In this document: in pieces, positions 8,011-16,512 of the stretch
Layout: every line of letters starts with the position of its first letter
How positions within the stretch are numbered: the first letter of the stretch is position 1
Source: Glaciecola sp. KUL10
GTDB taxonomy: Bacteria > Pseudomonadota > Gammaproteobacteria > Enterobacterales > Alteromonadaceae
DNA length: 64,000 bases
Reading direction: 5' to 3'
NCBI RefSeq assembly: GCF_003203515.1
Contig: NZ_BGNG01000001.1
Location: forward strand, 496,001-560,000
Notes under the pieces: model-generated
Told to the model about the DNA's origin: nothing
The model's input: only the letters and a program-made list of their open reading frames with translations
The model's database searches: none
Made by a program: the position numbers and the translations under genes

Positions 8011-9297
8011 ATGTCGCTCAGCTATATATGGATTTTCATTCTATTATTAACTGCTGGTACGCCTGTTGTTTTCGCATTGTTGATAGGTCCCGGTGTCAGC
8101 CTAATGATAGATGGCAAAGAGGTGTATTTATCAGCCTTGGTAAATCGTTTATTTTCAGGCATGAATTCCTTTCCGTTGATGGCCGTTCCTTTTTTCATCT
8201 TAGCAGGTGAATTGATGAATCAAGGCGGTATTACTCAATCAATTGTTCGCTTTAGCCAAACACTGATTGGACATTATCGAGGGGGGCTTGCTCAGGTTAA
8301 TATTTTATCTTCAGTACTATTTGCGGGTTTGTCTGGTTCTGCAGTCGCCGATACCTCTGCACTGGGTAAAATGCTCATACCTGCTATGGAGCAAAATGGC
8401 TATAGTCGACGATTTGCTGCCGCAGTGACCGCAGCGTCTTCCGTTATTGGACCAATCATTCCACCCTCTGGGATCATGATTCTCTATGCGTTTATCATGA
8501 ACGTGTCGGTTGCAGGCATGTTTTTGGCGGGTATTGTGCCAGGCATTATGATTTGCATCGGATTAATGTTGGTGACGAGTCGCATTGCTAAAAAGCGAAA
8601 TTACCCCGTAGCGAATGAAAAGGCCACTTGGGGCCAACGAGGAAGTGCGTTTAAAAGCTCTTTTTTGCCATTACTGACGCCGGTTATTTTGTTAGGTGGC
8701 ATATTAGCAGGTGTGTTTACCCCGACCGAAGCCGCAGCAGTTGCTGTTGCCTATGCCTTAGTCGTTACGCTATTTATAACCGGTACGCTTAAACCTAAAC
8801 AACTTCCACTGGTGTTGGTTAACGCAGCCGTGCAATCAGGCACGATTTTACTACTAGTGGGGTCTGCCGTGACCTTTGCTTGGATAATCACAGTTTCGGG
8901 CATGGCAGATACACTGGCTCAACAGATCACGCAAATAACGAGTAATGTATTGCTGCTTTTACTCATTATTAATATATTTTTATTTGCAATCGGCATGTTC
9001 CTAGATGCGGGTCCAGCGATATTAATACTAGGCCCCGTGCTTGCGCCTATATTTATCTCATTAGGCATCGATCCACTTCACTTTGCAGTCATCATGTGTG
9101 TCAATTTAACCGTTGGCTTGGCAACACCTCCAATGGGCTTAGTCCTGTTTGTTTCTGCATCAGTGTCTGGTGAGAAGACCGAAAATATTGCCTACGAAAT
9201 GCTTCCCTTCCTAGCGGTCGAAGCCTTTGTTATTTTCTTAATCACCTACTTTCCTGCAATCACGATGACCTTACCAAGATGGTTTGGTTTCGCTTAG
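8011..9297 (+). CDS. TRAP transporter large permease (DctM type)
   Basis: This 428-residue polytopic membrane protein of the DctM family forms the ion-coupled channel of the transporter. Conserved segments include PFFILAGELMNQGGIT near the N-terminus, SGSAVADTSALG in the first half, IIPPSGIMILYAF, and NLTVGLATPPMGLVLF near the C-terminus. It starts directly after the small-subunit stop; the ribosome site CAGGAG lies inside the preceding gene. Length is normal for the family (about 430). Confidence 0.94.
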   Translation: MSLSYIWIFILLLTAGTPVVFALLIGPGVSLMIDGKEVYLSALVNRLFSGMNSFPLMAVPFFILAGELMNQGGITQSIVRFSQTLIGHYRGGLAQVNILSSVLFAGLSGSAVADTSALGKMLIPAMEQNGYSRRFAAAVTAASSVIGPIIPPSGIMILYAFIMNVSVAGMFLAGIVPGIMICIGLMLVTSRIAKKRNYPVANEKATWGQRGSAFKSSFLPLLTPVILLGGILAGVFTPTEAAAVAVAYALVVTLFITGTLKPKQLPLVLVNAAVQSGTILLLVGSAVTFAWIITVSGMADTLAQQITQITSNVLLLLLIINIFLFAIGMFLDAGPAILILGPVLAPIFISLGIDPLHFAVIMCVNLTVGLATPPMGLVLFVSASVSGEKTENIAYEMLPFLAVEAFVIFLITYFPAITMTLPRWFGFA

Positions 9298-9306
9298 GGG
9301 CTAAAG

Positions 9307-10350
9307 ATGTCGAATCGATTTAATACCAAACGCCTCTCACTGTTGCTTATCTATGCGCTCGTAGCTATTAGCAGTATTGTCGGTATTTGGCGTTCCACCA
9401 CAAGCCAAGCGGAATTTACAATAAAAGCCGCTATTCAAGCCTCTACTCAAGATGAAGATTATGTCGGTTTGATGGCATTTAAAGAATATGTCGAAGCAAA
9501 GAGTAATGGGCGAGTAGAAGTCGCGATTTATCCATCTGGTCAGTTTTGTGCAAGCGTCCCAGAATGCATTAGTAATTTGCAACAAGGTGTTTTAGAGATG
9601 TTCCCCAGCACAGCAGGCGGTACTGGGAATTTTTTTGGTCCTGCCCAAGTCTTGGATATTCCTTATTTATTCAAAAGCGATAAACAAGCTGAATGCGTGT
9701 TAGATGGCCCCATTATTAATGAAATGAGAAAAGCTGTTTTAGACAAAGCACTTGGCTTGCGCCTGGTCGGAGTCTCAAATACCGGGGGCTGGCGAAACTT
9801 CGCTACTACCAACAAAGCGATACAAAAGCCCGAAGACTTAGTTGGTCAAAAGATTCGTACAACACCTGCCGAAATTCAACAAGAATTAGTCAGAGCATTA
9901 GGCGCTAACCCTACGCCAATATCCTGGGCCGAGCTTTATACAGCGCTGGCAACTGGCGTAGTTGAAGGAAGCAAAAACGGTATACAGGACATCATTGGCG
10001 CAAAACTCGAGGAGCATTTAAAGTTCATAGTGTTAGATGGCCATTCATACATGGCGACCTTGTGGTGGTTTTCAGAGCCCGTTTGGCAAACACTTCCTCC
10101 AGATATCCAAGCTATCATTTTAGAAGGCTTTGAAAAACAACAAGTCGCAGCGAACAATCTCGTAGCAACTATGGAATCTCGTTCTTATCAAATTTTTGAA
10201 GAAGCCGGCGGGACAATTTACAGACCCTCGATAGAAGAAAAAGAAGCTTTTAAAAAAACTTCTACCCCAATAAGAGAGTGGTTTATTAGCAAGTTTGGAA
10301 ATCGATGGCTAACTTTATTAGAAGACTCTGTTGCACAGTGTCCAGTCTAA
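9307..10350 (+). CDS. TRAP transporter periplasmic solute-binding protein (DctP type)
   Basis: This 347-residue solute receptor has a hydrophobic N-terminus (about residues 10-30) followed by the DctP fold. The motif VGQKIRTTP contains the conserved Arg that, in characterised family members, makes a salt bridge with the substrate acid group; that could equally hold a sulfonate. Further family motifs are TPISWAELYTALATGVVEG and QDIIGAK. It has four Cys residues, two near CASVPEC. It is the last gene of the operon, with membrane subunits first, the reverse of the more common receptor-first order. Confidence 0.92.
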   Translation: MSNRFNTKRLSLLLIYALVAISSIVGIWRSTTSQAEFTIKAAIQASTQDEDYVGLMAFKEYVEAKSNGRVEVAIYPSGQFCASVPECISNLQQGVLEMFPSTAGGTGNFFGPAQVLDIPYLFKSDKQAECVLDGPIINEMRKAVLDKALGLRLVGVSNTGGWRNFATTNKAIQKPEDLVGQKIRTTPAEIQQELVRALGANPTPISWAELYTALATGVVEGSKNGIQDIIGAKLEEHLKFIVLDGHSYMATLWWFSEPVWQTLPPDIQAIILEGFEKQQVAANNLVATMESRSYQIFEEAGGTIYRPSIEEKEAFKKTSTPIREWFISKFGNRWLTLLEDSVAQCPV

Positions 10351-10481
10351 ACGAGTTGCTCAAACACACTTAATCCTATCATTCATCAAAGCGTATAAAG
10401 AAAATTAAATCAATAAATAACGATTTTATAACATTTATATTGCACATCATTAACTTATCAGCTAAATTTTGTATATCTTCT

Positions 10482-10495
10482 ATCTTATATAAGAC
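10482..10495. promoter_or_regulatory. Putative GntR operator, site 2 (TonB receptor)
   Basis: ATCTTATATAAGAC is identical over 14 bp to the site before the aldo/keto reductase and matches the GH31 site at 12 of 14 positions. It lies about 165 bp before the receptor start. Confidence 0.65.
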
Positions 10496-10566
10496 CACTT
10501 GTTTTATTTAGGAAAGCGACTATTCAAATACACAACTCAAAATACGTAGTCGTAAGAAGGGCAGCA

Positions 10567-10614
10567 ATGAAAACACACACATATTTTCTCGTTGCCGCAC
10601 TGGTTCTAATCTGA
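10567..10614 (+). CDS. Possible 15-residue leader peptide
   Basis: An ATG preceded by AAGGGC opens a 15-codon frame (MKTHTYFLVAALVLI) ending 45 bp before the receptor gene. It looks like the start of a signal peptide. It could be a translated leader, a decayed gene remnant, or chance. Confidence 0.2.
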   Translation: MKTHTYFLVAALVLI

Positions 10615-10659
10615 TCAATCAGATACACGGACACAATAAAAACAAATCTTGGAGAACAC

Positions 10660-13038
10660 ATGATGACTTTTAAACCAAGCACCATACAACAAGGCCTTAC
10701 AAAAGCATTGGCATTAAGTACCTGCCTTGCGTTTGGACTGACAGCGAATGCACAAGAAAATTCAGATGCTGAATCACAAGGCTTAGAGAAAATTACCGTT
10801 ACATCGCAAAAGCGCGTTGAGAATTTAAATGAAGTGCCTGTTGCAGTATCAGTTTTGCGAGAAGCGCAAATTAACTCAGCGTTTGCAGCAAATATCGAAG
10901 GTTTGCAGGCTCTGGTGCCTTCCGTTAGCTTTAGAAAAGGCAATACGACAAGAAACTCGGCAATTACCGTGCGTGGTATTGGTACAATTTCATTCAGTAT
11001 TGCAGCAGAGCCAAGTGTTTCAACCGTCGTTGATAACGTAGTATTAGGTCGTTCAGGTCAAGCTTTTGTAGATTTATATGATTTAGAACGCATTGAAGTG
11101 TTGCGCGGGCCACAAGGCACGTTATTTGGTAAAAATGCATCCGCTGGTGTGGTAAATATGGTGTCAAAGCGTCCAACAGACACTTTCGAAGGCATGTTTG
11201 AAGCCACACTAATGGAAGACAATGAATATCGGTTGAAAGGAAAAGTATCAGGAGCGTTAAACGATAATGTAAACGGCAGCCTAACCTTCCTTAAAAGCCA
11301 ATTTGACGGTTACATTGAAAACGTGTTCAACAACCAAACGACCAATGGCTACGACAAAGAAGGCGTGCGAGCCATGCTAGATGTAGACGCTGGTAACGAT
11401 ACCGACATTTTATTTATCTTTGAGAGTGTAAAGTCAAATGATAACTGTTGTGCGGATCTAGAATTAGCACCAAGCGGCCGTCACAACTCTGAAGCTTCTC
11501 CAAATAGTTCAGGTCCTGGCGATTTAGACCTAGACCAGCGTTTTGTTGACCACGATTTTGAAACTCGCACAATCGACGAACACACTGCTTTCTCTATTCA
11601 AGTAGATAAAGAATTAGGCGACCATACCCTAACATCAATTACAGCGTATCGTTCGTGGAGTAATACAGAATTTCGTGAAGGTGACTTTACGTCAACAGCA
11701 GGTGATGCCCCCTTCCCTGTCTTTGGTGTGCCTTTCCAACTACATGATATTGGCCCCCAAGAATGGGATCAGATTTCTCAAGAGTTAAGAATTGCCTCTC
11801 CAGTGGGCGGCGCATTTGATTATCAAGCAGGGTTCTTCTGGTGGAATCAGCAGTCAGAGCGTAATTTTACACGTGATGCTTCATGTCAGAATAATAACGG
11901 ACAATTCCCTGCTGCTATTGGCGCATACCTCGAAAACACATTAGGTGTCGCTAATCCCACTGATGCGCAAATCAATGACTTTATCGCAAGCGAAGGCTTG
12001 AGCTGTAACGCAAACGATATTGTGAGTGCAACAGCATTTATGGAAACAGAGTTTAAAAACTGGGCCTTGTTTGCTGATGCTAAGTACCACATAAATGATG
12101 ATCTTCGTTTACTCTTTGGTGCGCGTTACACCCAAGATGATATTAGTTTTAAGCACAATCGTCGTAGCAACGATCAATACAGCAGAACAGGCGTTGGAGT
12201 TCGTGCATTTGGTACTGATTTTGACGGCTCAACTGACGAATCGAATACTTCAATAAAGTTTGGTGGTCAGTATGACATCAGTGATGAAAGCATGGTTTAT
12301 GCAACTTATTCACAAGGCTATAAAGGCCCTGCGTTTAATGTGTTCTATAACATGTCAGAAAAAGACACCTTGCCTATCGGCCCAGAAGAATCAGACGCTT
12401 ACGAAATCGGATATAAGTACGCAACCAGTGACTTAATTTTTAATGTTGCAGCCTTTAGAACAGACATTGATGGTTTCCAAGCTAACAACCCCGAGTTATT
12501 AGATGGCGTATTTATCACTCGCTTAACCAATGCAGGATCGGTGACCACCGAAGGTATTGAGTTAGACTTCATGTGGCAAGCAACGGATAACTTCTTACTA
12601 ACAGGTGGCTTGTCTAGCGTTGATGCCGTTGTAGATCAATTCAGATGTCCAGTTGGTCTTGATACATGTGACGGAAATTCAGGCGCAGACCTACCGTTTT
12701 CACCTGATCTAAAATACTCATTAACCGGTGAGTACGTGATGGAAATGGATGACATGGACGTATTCTTTAATACTTCTTATGTTTATACAGACGATATCAA
12801 CGCGGGTGGCCCTGGCACTGATGCCAACCCAGGTGATGTTACGTTCTTACCTGACTACGCATTAATTAATGCAAGTGTCGCATTCTCGTTTGATGACGAT
12901 GCTTACAGAGTTTCTCTAATTGCGAAGAACCTTACCGATGAGAAATTCGTAACAACATACAGCGGCGATAATTTCCGCTATCAAATCCCTAGAGATGCTG
13001 ACCGCCACTTCGGTGTTCAGTTGCGAGTGAACTTCTAA
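10660..13038 (+). CDS. TonB-dependent receptor of the GH31/TRAP regulon
   Basis: This complete 792-residue outer-membrane receptor has a signal peptide ending near TANAQE, a TonB-box-like segment followed by ITVTSQKRVENLNEVPVAVSVL, a plug with RIEVLRGPQGTLFGKNASAG, and a barrel ending in a C-terminal Phe (QLRVNF). Such receptors import substrates that do not pass porins well. Because it shares the 14-bp operator with the neighbouring operons, it probably imports the same sulfo- or acid glycoside. It has ATGATG at 10660 with a GGAGA ribosome site and is followed by a strong terminator, so it is monocistronic. Confidence 0.93.
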   Translation: MMTFKPSTIQQGLTKALALSTCLAFGLTANAQENSDAESQGLEKITVTSQKRVENLNEVPVAVSVLREAQINSAFAANIEGLQALVPSVSFRKGNTTRNSAITVRGIGTISFSIAAEPSVSTVVDNVVLGRSGQAFVDLYDLERIEVLRGPQGTLFGKNASAGVVNMVSKRPTDTFEGMFEATLMEDNEYRLKGKVSGALNDNVNGSLTFLKSQFDGYIENVFNNQTTNGYDKEGVRAMLDVDAGNDTDILFIFESVKSNDNCCADLELAPSGRHNSEASPNSSGPGDLDLDQRFVDHDFETRTIDEHTAFSIQVDKELGDHTLTSITAYRSWSNTEFREGDFTSTAGDAPFPVFGVPFQLHDIGPQEWDQISQELRIASPVGGAFDYQAGFFWWNQQSERNFTRDASCQNNNGQFPAAIGAYLENTLGVANPTDAQINDFIASEGLSCNANDIVSATAFMETEFKNWALFADAKYHINDDLRLLFGARYTQDDISFKHNRRSNDQYSRTGVGVRAFGTDFDGSTDESNTSIKFGGQYDISDESMVYATYSQGYKGPAFNVFYNMSEKDTLPIGPEESDAYEIGYKYATSDLIFNVAAFRTDIDGFQANNPELLDGVFITRLTNAGSVTTEGIELDFMWQATDNFLLTGGLSSVDAVVDQFRCPVGLDTCDGNSGADLPFSPDLKYSLTGEYVMEMDDMDVFFNTSYVYTDDINAGGPGTDANPGDVTFLPDYALINASVAFSFDDDAYRVSLIAKNLTDEKFVTTYSGDNFRYQIPRDADRHFGVQLRVNF

Positions 13039-13060
13039 AGTTCTTTGTGTGGTGTGCTTA

Positions 13061-13084
13061 GGCGTCCTTGTGGACGCCTTTTTT
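13061..13084 (+). terminator. Rho-independent terminator of the TonB receptor gene
   Basis: A perfect 7-bp stem GGCGTCC/GGACGCC with a TTGT loop is followed by six T, 22 bp after the stop codon. Confidence 0.92.
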
Positions 13085-13165
13085 ATTGGTTTTATAATTC
13101 TTTGAGTTCTAAGCAGCATACTGTGTTTGCGTTCGTAACGTTACTTTGTTGTGACAAATTTATAT

Positions 13166-13469
13166 CGTCATTCCTTCGAATGAAGGAATCTCGTAAATTT
13201 ATAAACGTAAAACAAATCGATCAAACTATTCAATCAAATTATCGAGCAAACATTACCAAAGAACATTCAGCGCGCCAGGTAAGCCCTATGCATTCATAAA
13301 AGCTTCCAACACAGGACGTGTTGGCAGCAGCGGCCAAGGATGGCGCACAGCGGTTTTATGAATGCATAGGGCTTATCTGGCAAAAGCTGAATATTGCTTA
13401 CGAAGTGCGTTGGTTGATGTTTAAAGCTTGCTATGTTCCAAGGAGGTTCTCTTTTTCAAGGGAATGACG
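13166..13469. repeat. Nested palindromic element, MITE-like
   Basis: About 300 bp of non-coding DNA is organised as inverted repeats within one another. The outer ends are CGTCATTCC (13166-13174) and its reverse complement (13461-13469). A small hairpin with ATTCCTTC/GAAGGAAT arms follows the left end. Inside is a perfect 22-bp inverted repeat (13280-13301 with 13354-13375), extending with mismatches to about 37 bp (13265-13301 with 13354-13392). In the centre is a stem CCAACAC/GTGTTGG (13306-13324). No transposase is encoded. It resembles a miniature inverted-repeat element or REP-like unit. Target duplications are not clear. Confidence 0.6.
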
Positions 13470-13478
13470 TTTCTTCGA

Positions 13479-13510
13479 TGTAACAAGTTTCACCGGTGTA
13501 AGTTGTTACA
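13479..13510. terminator. Imperfect palindrome at the 3' end of the YeiH gene
   Basis: Arms starting TGTAACAA and ending TTGTTACA surround TCACCGGTGT, just beyond the YeiH stop codon. It lacks a T-run, so it could be a weak terminator, part of the adjacent repeat element, or a protein site. Confidence 0.35.
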
Positions 13511-13517
13511 TCATTAG

Positions 13518-14522
13518 CTATAGCATTGGAATACAAAGCAGAATTAGGCCGGCGATCCATACGGTTTCTGCAATCAGGATGAAGATCGGTTTAAAGCCAA
13601 CTTCGGTGATTTGGGCTAGGTTAGACTTCATACCAATTGCCGCGATAGAAACAACCAATGCGAAACGAGAAATATCGGTTGCCCCATTAGTTACAATAGC
13701 GGGCAATTCAACCCAGCTATTGAGTGTCATAAGCAATATAAAGCCAACTAGAAAGGCGGGAACACCAGGTGGTTTAGCATCTTTTGCGCTATCAAAATTC
13801 ATCCGCAAAACCAATAATATACATACCACCACAGGCATCAAAAACGCCACTCTGACTAACTTGGTCAAGGTTGCAAGGTCACCCGTTTGTTCTGATACTG
13901 AATAGCCGGCGCCTACCACTTGAGCGACATCGTGAATCGTCGCACCTAAAAATAAACTCGTTTGTGTTTCATCTAAACTCAACGCACTCGCGAAGATGGG
14001 ATAAAGCACCATAGCTATCGTGGATAATGTGGTTACGCCGATGATGGTCAGCATAGTGTCTCTGTCTTTTTGTTTACTTTCTGGCAATACAGCTGAAATT
14101 GCCATGGCTGCTGATGCCCCACAGATCCCTACTGAACCACCTGTTAGCACACCAAAACGCTTTTTTAATCCAAAGCCTTTTGCCAATGCAATACCCAATA
14201 AGATAGTCGACCCAATGGCAAAAATGAGTAGTGCACCGGTTTTCCAGCCCATCGTGACCAAATCATTAAAAGCGATTCTTAATCCTAGTAATGCAACGCC
14301 AATTCGTAATATATGGCAAGCAGTAAACTCAATGCCAGCTTTGCATTTTGTATCTTGGTAGATAAACGACATAGCGATACCGAGAAGCAATGCAAACAAC
14401 ATCGCTGGCGCGCCATAATGCTCACTTAAAAAGAGTGCGGCCAAACCCACAACAATGGTAGTGGCTATACCGGGCAGCAAGACCTTTACTTGCTCCACAG
14501 GACCTTGTGCGACAGAGCTCAA
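13518..14522 (-). CDS. YeiH/UPF0324 family putative anion (sulfite/sulfate) exporter
   Basis: This 334-residue protein has about ten membrane segments and family motifs GSVGICGASAAMAISAVLP and GATIHDVAQVVGAGYSVS. The family, called putative sulfate exporter, is often found beside sulfonate-degradation genes, where sulfite released by desulfonation must be removed. Here its start overlaps the stop of the dioxygenase gene by 4 bp (ATGA), so production is coupled to the enzyme that would release sulfite. This coupling is one of the best arguments for a sulfonate substrate. Transported ion is inferred. Confidence 0.85.
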   Translation of the reverse strand: MSSVAQGPVEQVKVLLPGIATTIVVGLAALFLSEHYGAPAMLFALLLGIAMSFIYQDTKCKAGIEFTACHILRIGVALLGLRIAFNDLVTMGWKTGALLIFAIGSTILLGIALAKGFGLKKRFGVLTGGSVGICGASAAMAISAVLPESKQKDRDTMLTIIGVTTLSTIAMVLYPIFASALSLDETQTSLFLGATIHDVAQVVGAGYSVSEQTGDLATLTKLVRVAFLMPVVVCILLVLRMNFDSAKDAKPPGVPAFLVGFILLMTLNSWVELPAIVTNGATDISRFALVVSIAAIGMKSNLAQITEVGFKPIFILIAETVWIAGLILLCIPML

Positions 14523-15511
14523 GCTTCATCCATAGCGAGGGCAACTAAAACCTGTCGCTTTCTTTCACCTGAAAACGGCTTACGCCCGTGCATAGCCATA
14601 TAATTGTCAACGAGTGCGACGTCACCGTCTTGCCAAGGTAAGTCAAAAGTAAACTGCGCCGCTAGAGATGCAACGAGCTCAAGTCCACTTGCTGCGATAT
14701 GAGAGCCATCGCCAAAAGTAATTGCACTAGCAGGGTTTTCTCTGACGCCTTTCCAGCCCATGTATGCTGCGATTAATTGATTATAGAAAACCTTATTTCC
14801 ATTTTTTAGGGTAACAACAGCCGGAAGTACTGGCGTGGTCGCGCGAAGACTGTTATCCGGCATCCATTCCCACGAGTAACCAAGTTCTTTAAGCTTTGCT
14901 TCGCCCTCTTCAACTGATTCAACGCTTAATGTACTTTTCCAGCTTCGACCTTGACCACTATTGGGGTCGTCTTCAGCCGGCATATGTGTGGTATATTTAA
15001 GGCCCTTTTGTTCAAACTCATCAGCTAAAGTGCGGTCTTGCTTTTGGAGTTCTAAGAACAACATATCCGAGCGACACAGCGGCGTAGCGCCCCCCTCTTC
15101 GGCTGCACTTTTACAAAAGAAAAATAGCTTACTAGGTGAAATAGGTGTTTGGGCCATTTCATGATGCAAGTATATTTCAACGTCCTTGGGTGCTTCGTTT
15201 GCTGTAAATACGCGTTCAGTAAAGTTAATTCTGACTGCGTTAGAAAGCGATTCTTTGTATGTAAAGTTCGGATAACCAAATGAATTTGAAAATTCATCAA
15301 AGGTCTCTGCAGAATACAAAGGAAAACCTCTAAACAATATTGCACCGGAACTTTGAAGACGTTCTTCTAACACTTGTTTGTTCGCTACTATCCATTCAGC
15401 ACACTCTTGCGTGGTTTTTAACCCATCTTCATTTAACACTACACTAGGGAATACGGAATCACCACATGCAAGTTGATGTGGCACGTCGACAAACCTGATT
15501 ACATTAGTCAT
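14519..15511 (-). CDS. TauD/TfdA family Fe(II)/2-oxoglutarate dioxygenase; candidate sulfoquinovose dioxygenase
   Basis: This 330-residue cytoplasmic non-haem iron oxygenase has iron ligands H116 and E118 (LHHEMA) and distal H308 (NYMAMHGR). Conserved Arg at about 317-319 (GERKRQV) would bind 2-oxoglutarate. TauD relatives hydroxylate the carbon bearing sulfonate, which then falls apart to an aldehyde and sulfite. Sequence style (SPSKLFFFCKSAAEEGGATPL) places it in the TauD/TfdA superfamily but away from classic taurine dioxygenase. It lies between a reductase gene (8 bp gap) and a putative sulfite exporter (4 bp overlap). A role on sulfoquinovose is inferred from this context. Confidence 0.85.
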   Translation of the reverse strand: MTNVIRFVDVPHQLACGDSVFPSVVLNEDGLKTTQECAEWIVANKQVLEERLQSSGAILFRGFPLYSAETFDEFSNSFGYPNFTYKESLSNAVRINFTERVFTANEAPKDVEIYLHHEMAQTPISPSKLFFFCKSAAEEGGATPLCRSDMLFLELQKQDRTLADEFEQKGLKYTTHMPAEDDPNSGQGRSWKSTLSVESVEEGEAKLKELGYSWEWMPDNSLRATTPVLPAVVTLKNGNKVFYNQLIAAYMGWKGVRENPASAITFGDGSHIAASGLELVASLAAQFTFDLPWQDGDVALVDNYMAMHGRKPFSGERKRQVLVALAMDEA

Positions 15512-15519
15512 GTTCGCTC

Positions 15520-16485
15520 CTAGTCATATATTGGGTTGAAAGTATTGAATGCGGCCTCACAAAAATCACCGGGATCATTAAATCGACGGTTAATGTTGAG
15601 TTCGTCAATTGCGGCCATTTCTGCTTGTGATAATTCGAAATCAAAAATTGAGATATTTTCTTTCAAACGCTCAACTTTTGAAGTCTTTGGTATGATCGCA
15701 TTCCCACGTTGTATACCCCATCTTAAAACAACTTGAGCAGGCGTTTTATTCAGCCTTTTTGCAACAGATATTACCACATCTTGCTCCAATATTGACTCAG
15801 ATGCTCCTGCCATATCTAGTTCAAGATAAGACAATGCCCCAAGTGGAGAAAATGCAGTGACATCGAGCCCATAGTCTTTCGCTAGTCTAATGAGTCGTTG
15901 TTGAGTCAGATAGGGATGACTTTCAATTTGTAACATGGCTGGTTTTATTTCTGCATAAGACATTAAATCATGCAATAGTCCTGAGTTGTAATTGCATATG
16001 CCAATCTGTTTCGCCAACCCTTTTTTACAAACAACTTCCATAGCAGCCCAAGTCTCACATAAAGGAACAGGTGCTCTTTGCATTGTTGGGTTTTCTGAGC
16101 TGGGGTCAAAAATCCACTCAGGTGGATATCGCACATCTATAGGTACGTATTTCTGAGCTATTGGAAAATGAATTAAGTACAAATCTAAGTAATCTAACTG
16201 CAAATCATCAAGTGATTTTTGTAGTGCAATTTCTACATGTTCTTTGGCATGGTAGGTATTCCACAATTTAGAAGTAATCCATAGCTCATCTCGCGTACAA
16301 AGACCATCATCAATGGCGCGCTTAATGCCTTCTCCAACTTGAAGCTCATTCCCATAATCGCACGCACTATCTAAATGCCGATAGCCTAACTTTATTGCAT
16401 TATAGACTGCATCTGCACACTCTTCTTTTGGGACTTTCCAGAGTCCAAAACCAACGCGAGGAATGGTATTTAGTTGTTTTGTCAT
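15520..16485 (-). CDS. Aldo/keto reductase, xylose-reductase-like; candidate 6-oxo-glucose reductase
   Basis: This 321-residue NAD(P)H-dependent reductase has the full aldo/keto tetrad D39, Y44 (DSACDYGNE), K73 (TSKLWN) and H106 (LIHFP). The C-terminal INRRFNDPGDF resembles aldose/xylose reductases. I chose ATG at 16485 because AGGTGAG lies 8 bp upstream; the in-frame GTG at 16497 overlaps that site. It is first in the reductase-dioxygenase-exporter operon. In the sulfo-SMO pathway an aldo/keto reductase (SmoB) reduces the 6-aldehyde left by desulfonation to glucose; the same job here is the simplest reading. Substrate not proven. Confidence 0.88.
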   Translation of the reverse strand: MTKQLNTIPRVGFGLWKVPKEECADAVYNAIKLGYRHLDSACDYGNELQVGEGIKRAIDDGLCTRDELWITSKLWNTYHAKEHVEIALQKSLDDLQLDYLDLYLIHFPIAQKYVPIDVRYPPEWIFDPSSENPTMQRAPVPLCETWAAMEVVCKKGLAKQIGICNYNSGLLHDLMSYAEIKPAMLQIESHPYLTQQRLIRLAKDYGLDVTAFSPLGALSYLELDMAGASESILEQDVVISVAKRLNKTPAQVVLRWGIQRGNAIIPKTSKVERLKENISIFDFELSQAEMAAIDELNINRRFNDPGDFCEAAFNTFNPIYD

Positions 16486-16512
16486 TTTAAGGCTCACCTA
16501 CTCAGGTTTTAT

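Larger units (their letters stand above)
10351..10659. other. 309-bp intergenic region before the TonB receptor gene
   Basis: This region holds the second copy of the GntR-type palindrome (10482-10495) and a 15-codon open frame (10567-10614). A small stem CTGAT/ATCAG follows at 10611-10622. No clear terminator for the GH31-TRAP operon is visible. Confidence 0.6.

Noticed and set aside
13045-13299. An 84-codon open frame between TonB receptor and YeiH genes
   Set aside because: It runs through the terminator and into the palindromic element, has no ribosome site, and reads the repeat arms as protein.
13479-13510. Treating the palindrome after YeiH as a confirmed terminator
   Set aside because: It lacks a T-run on the minus strand and adjoins the repeat element; kept only as a low-confidence feature.
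14519-15511. Taurine dioxygenase (tauD) call
   Set aside because: The sequence falls in the broader TauD/TfdA superfamily and there is no tauABC. The neighbours are sugar genes, so a tauD symbol would mislead.
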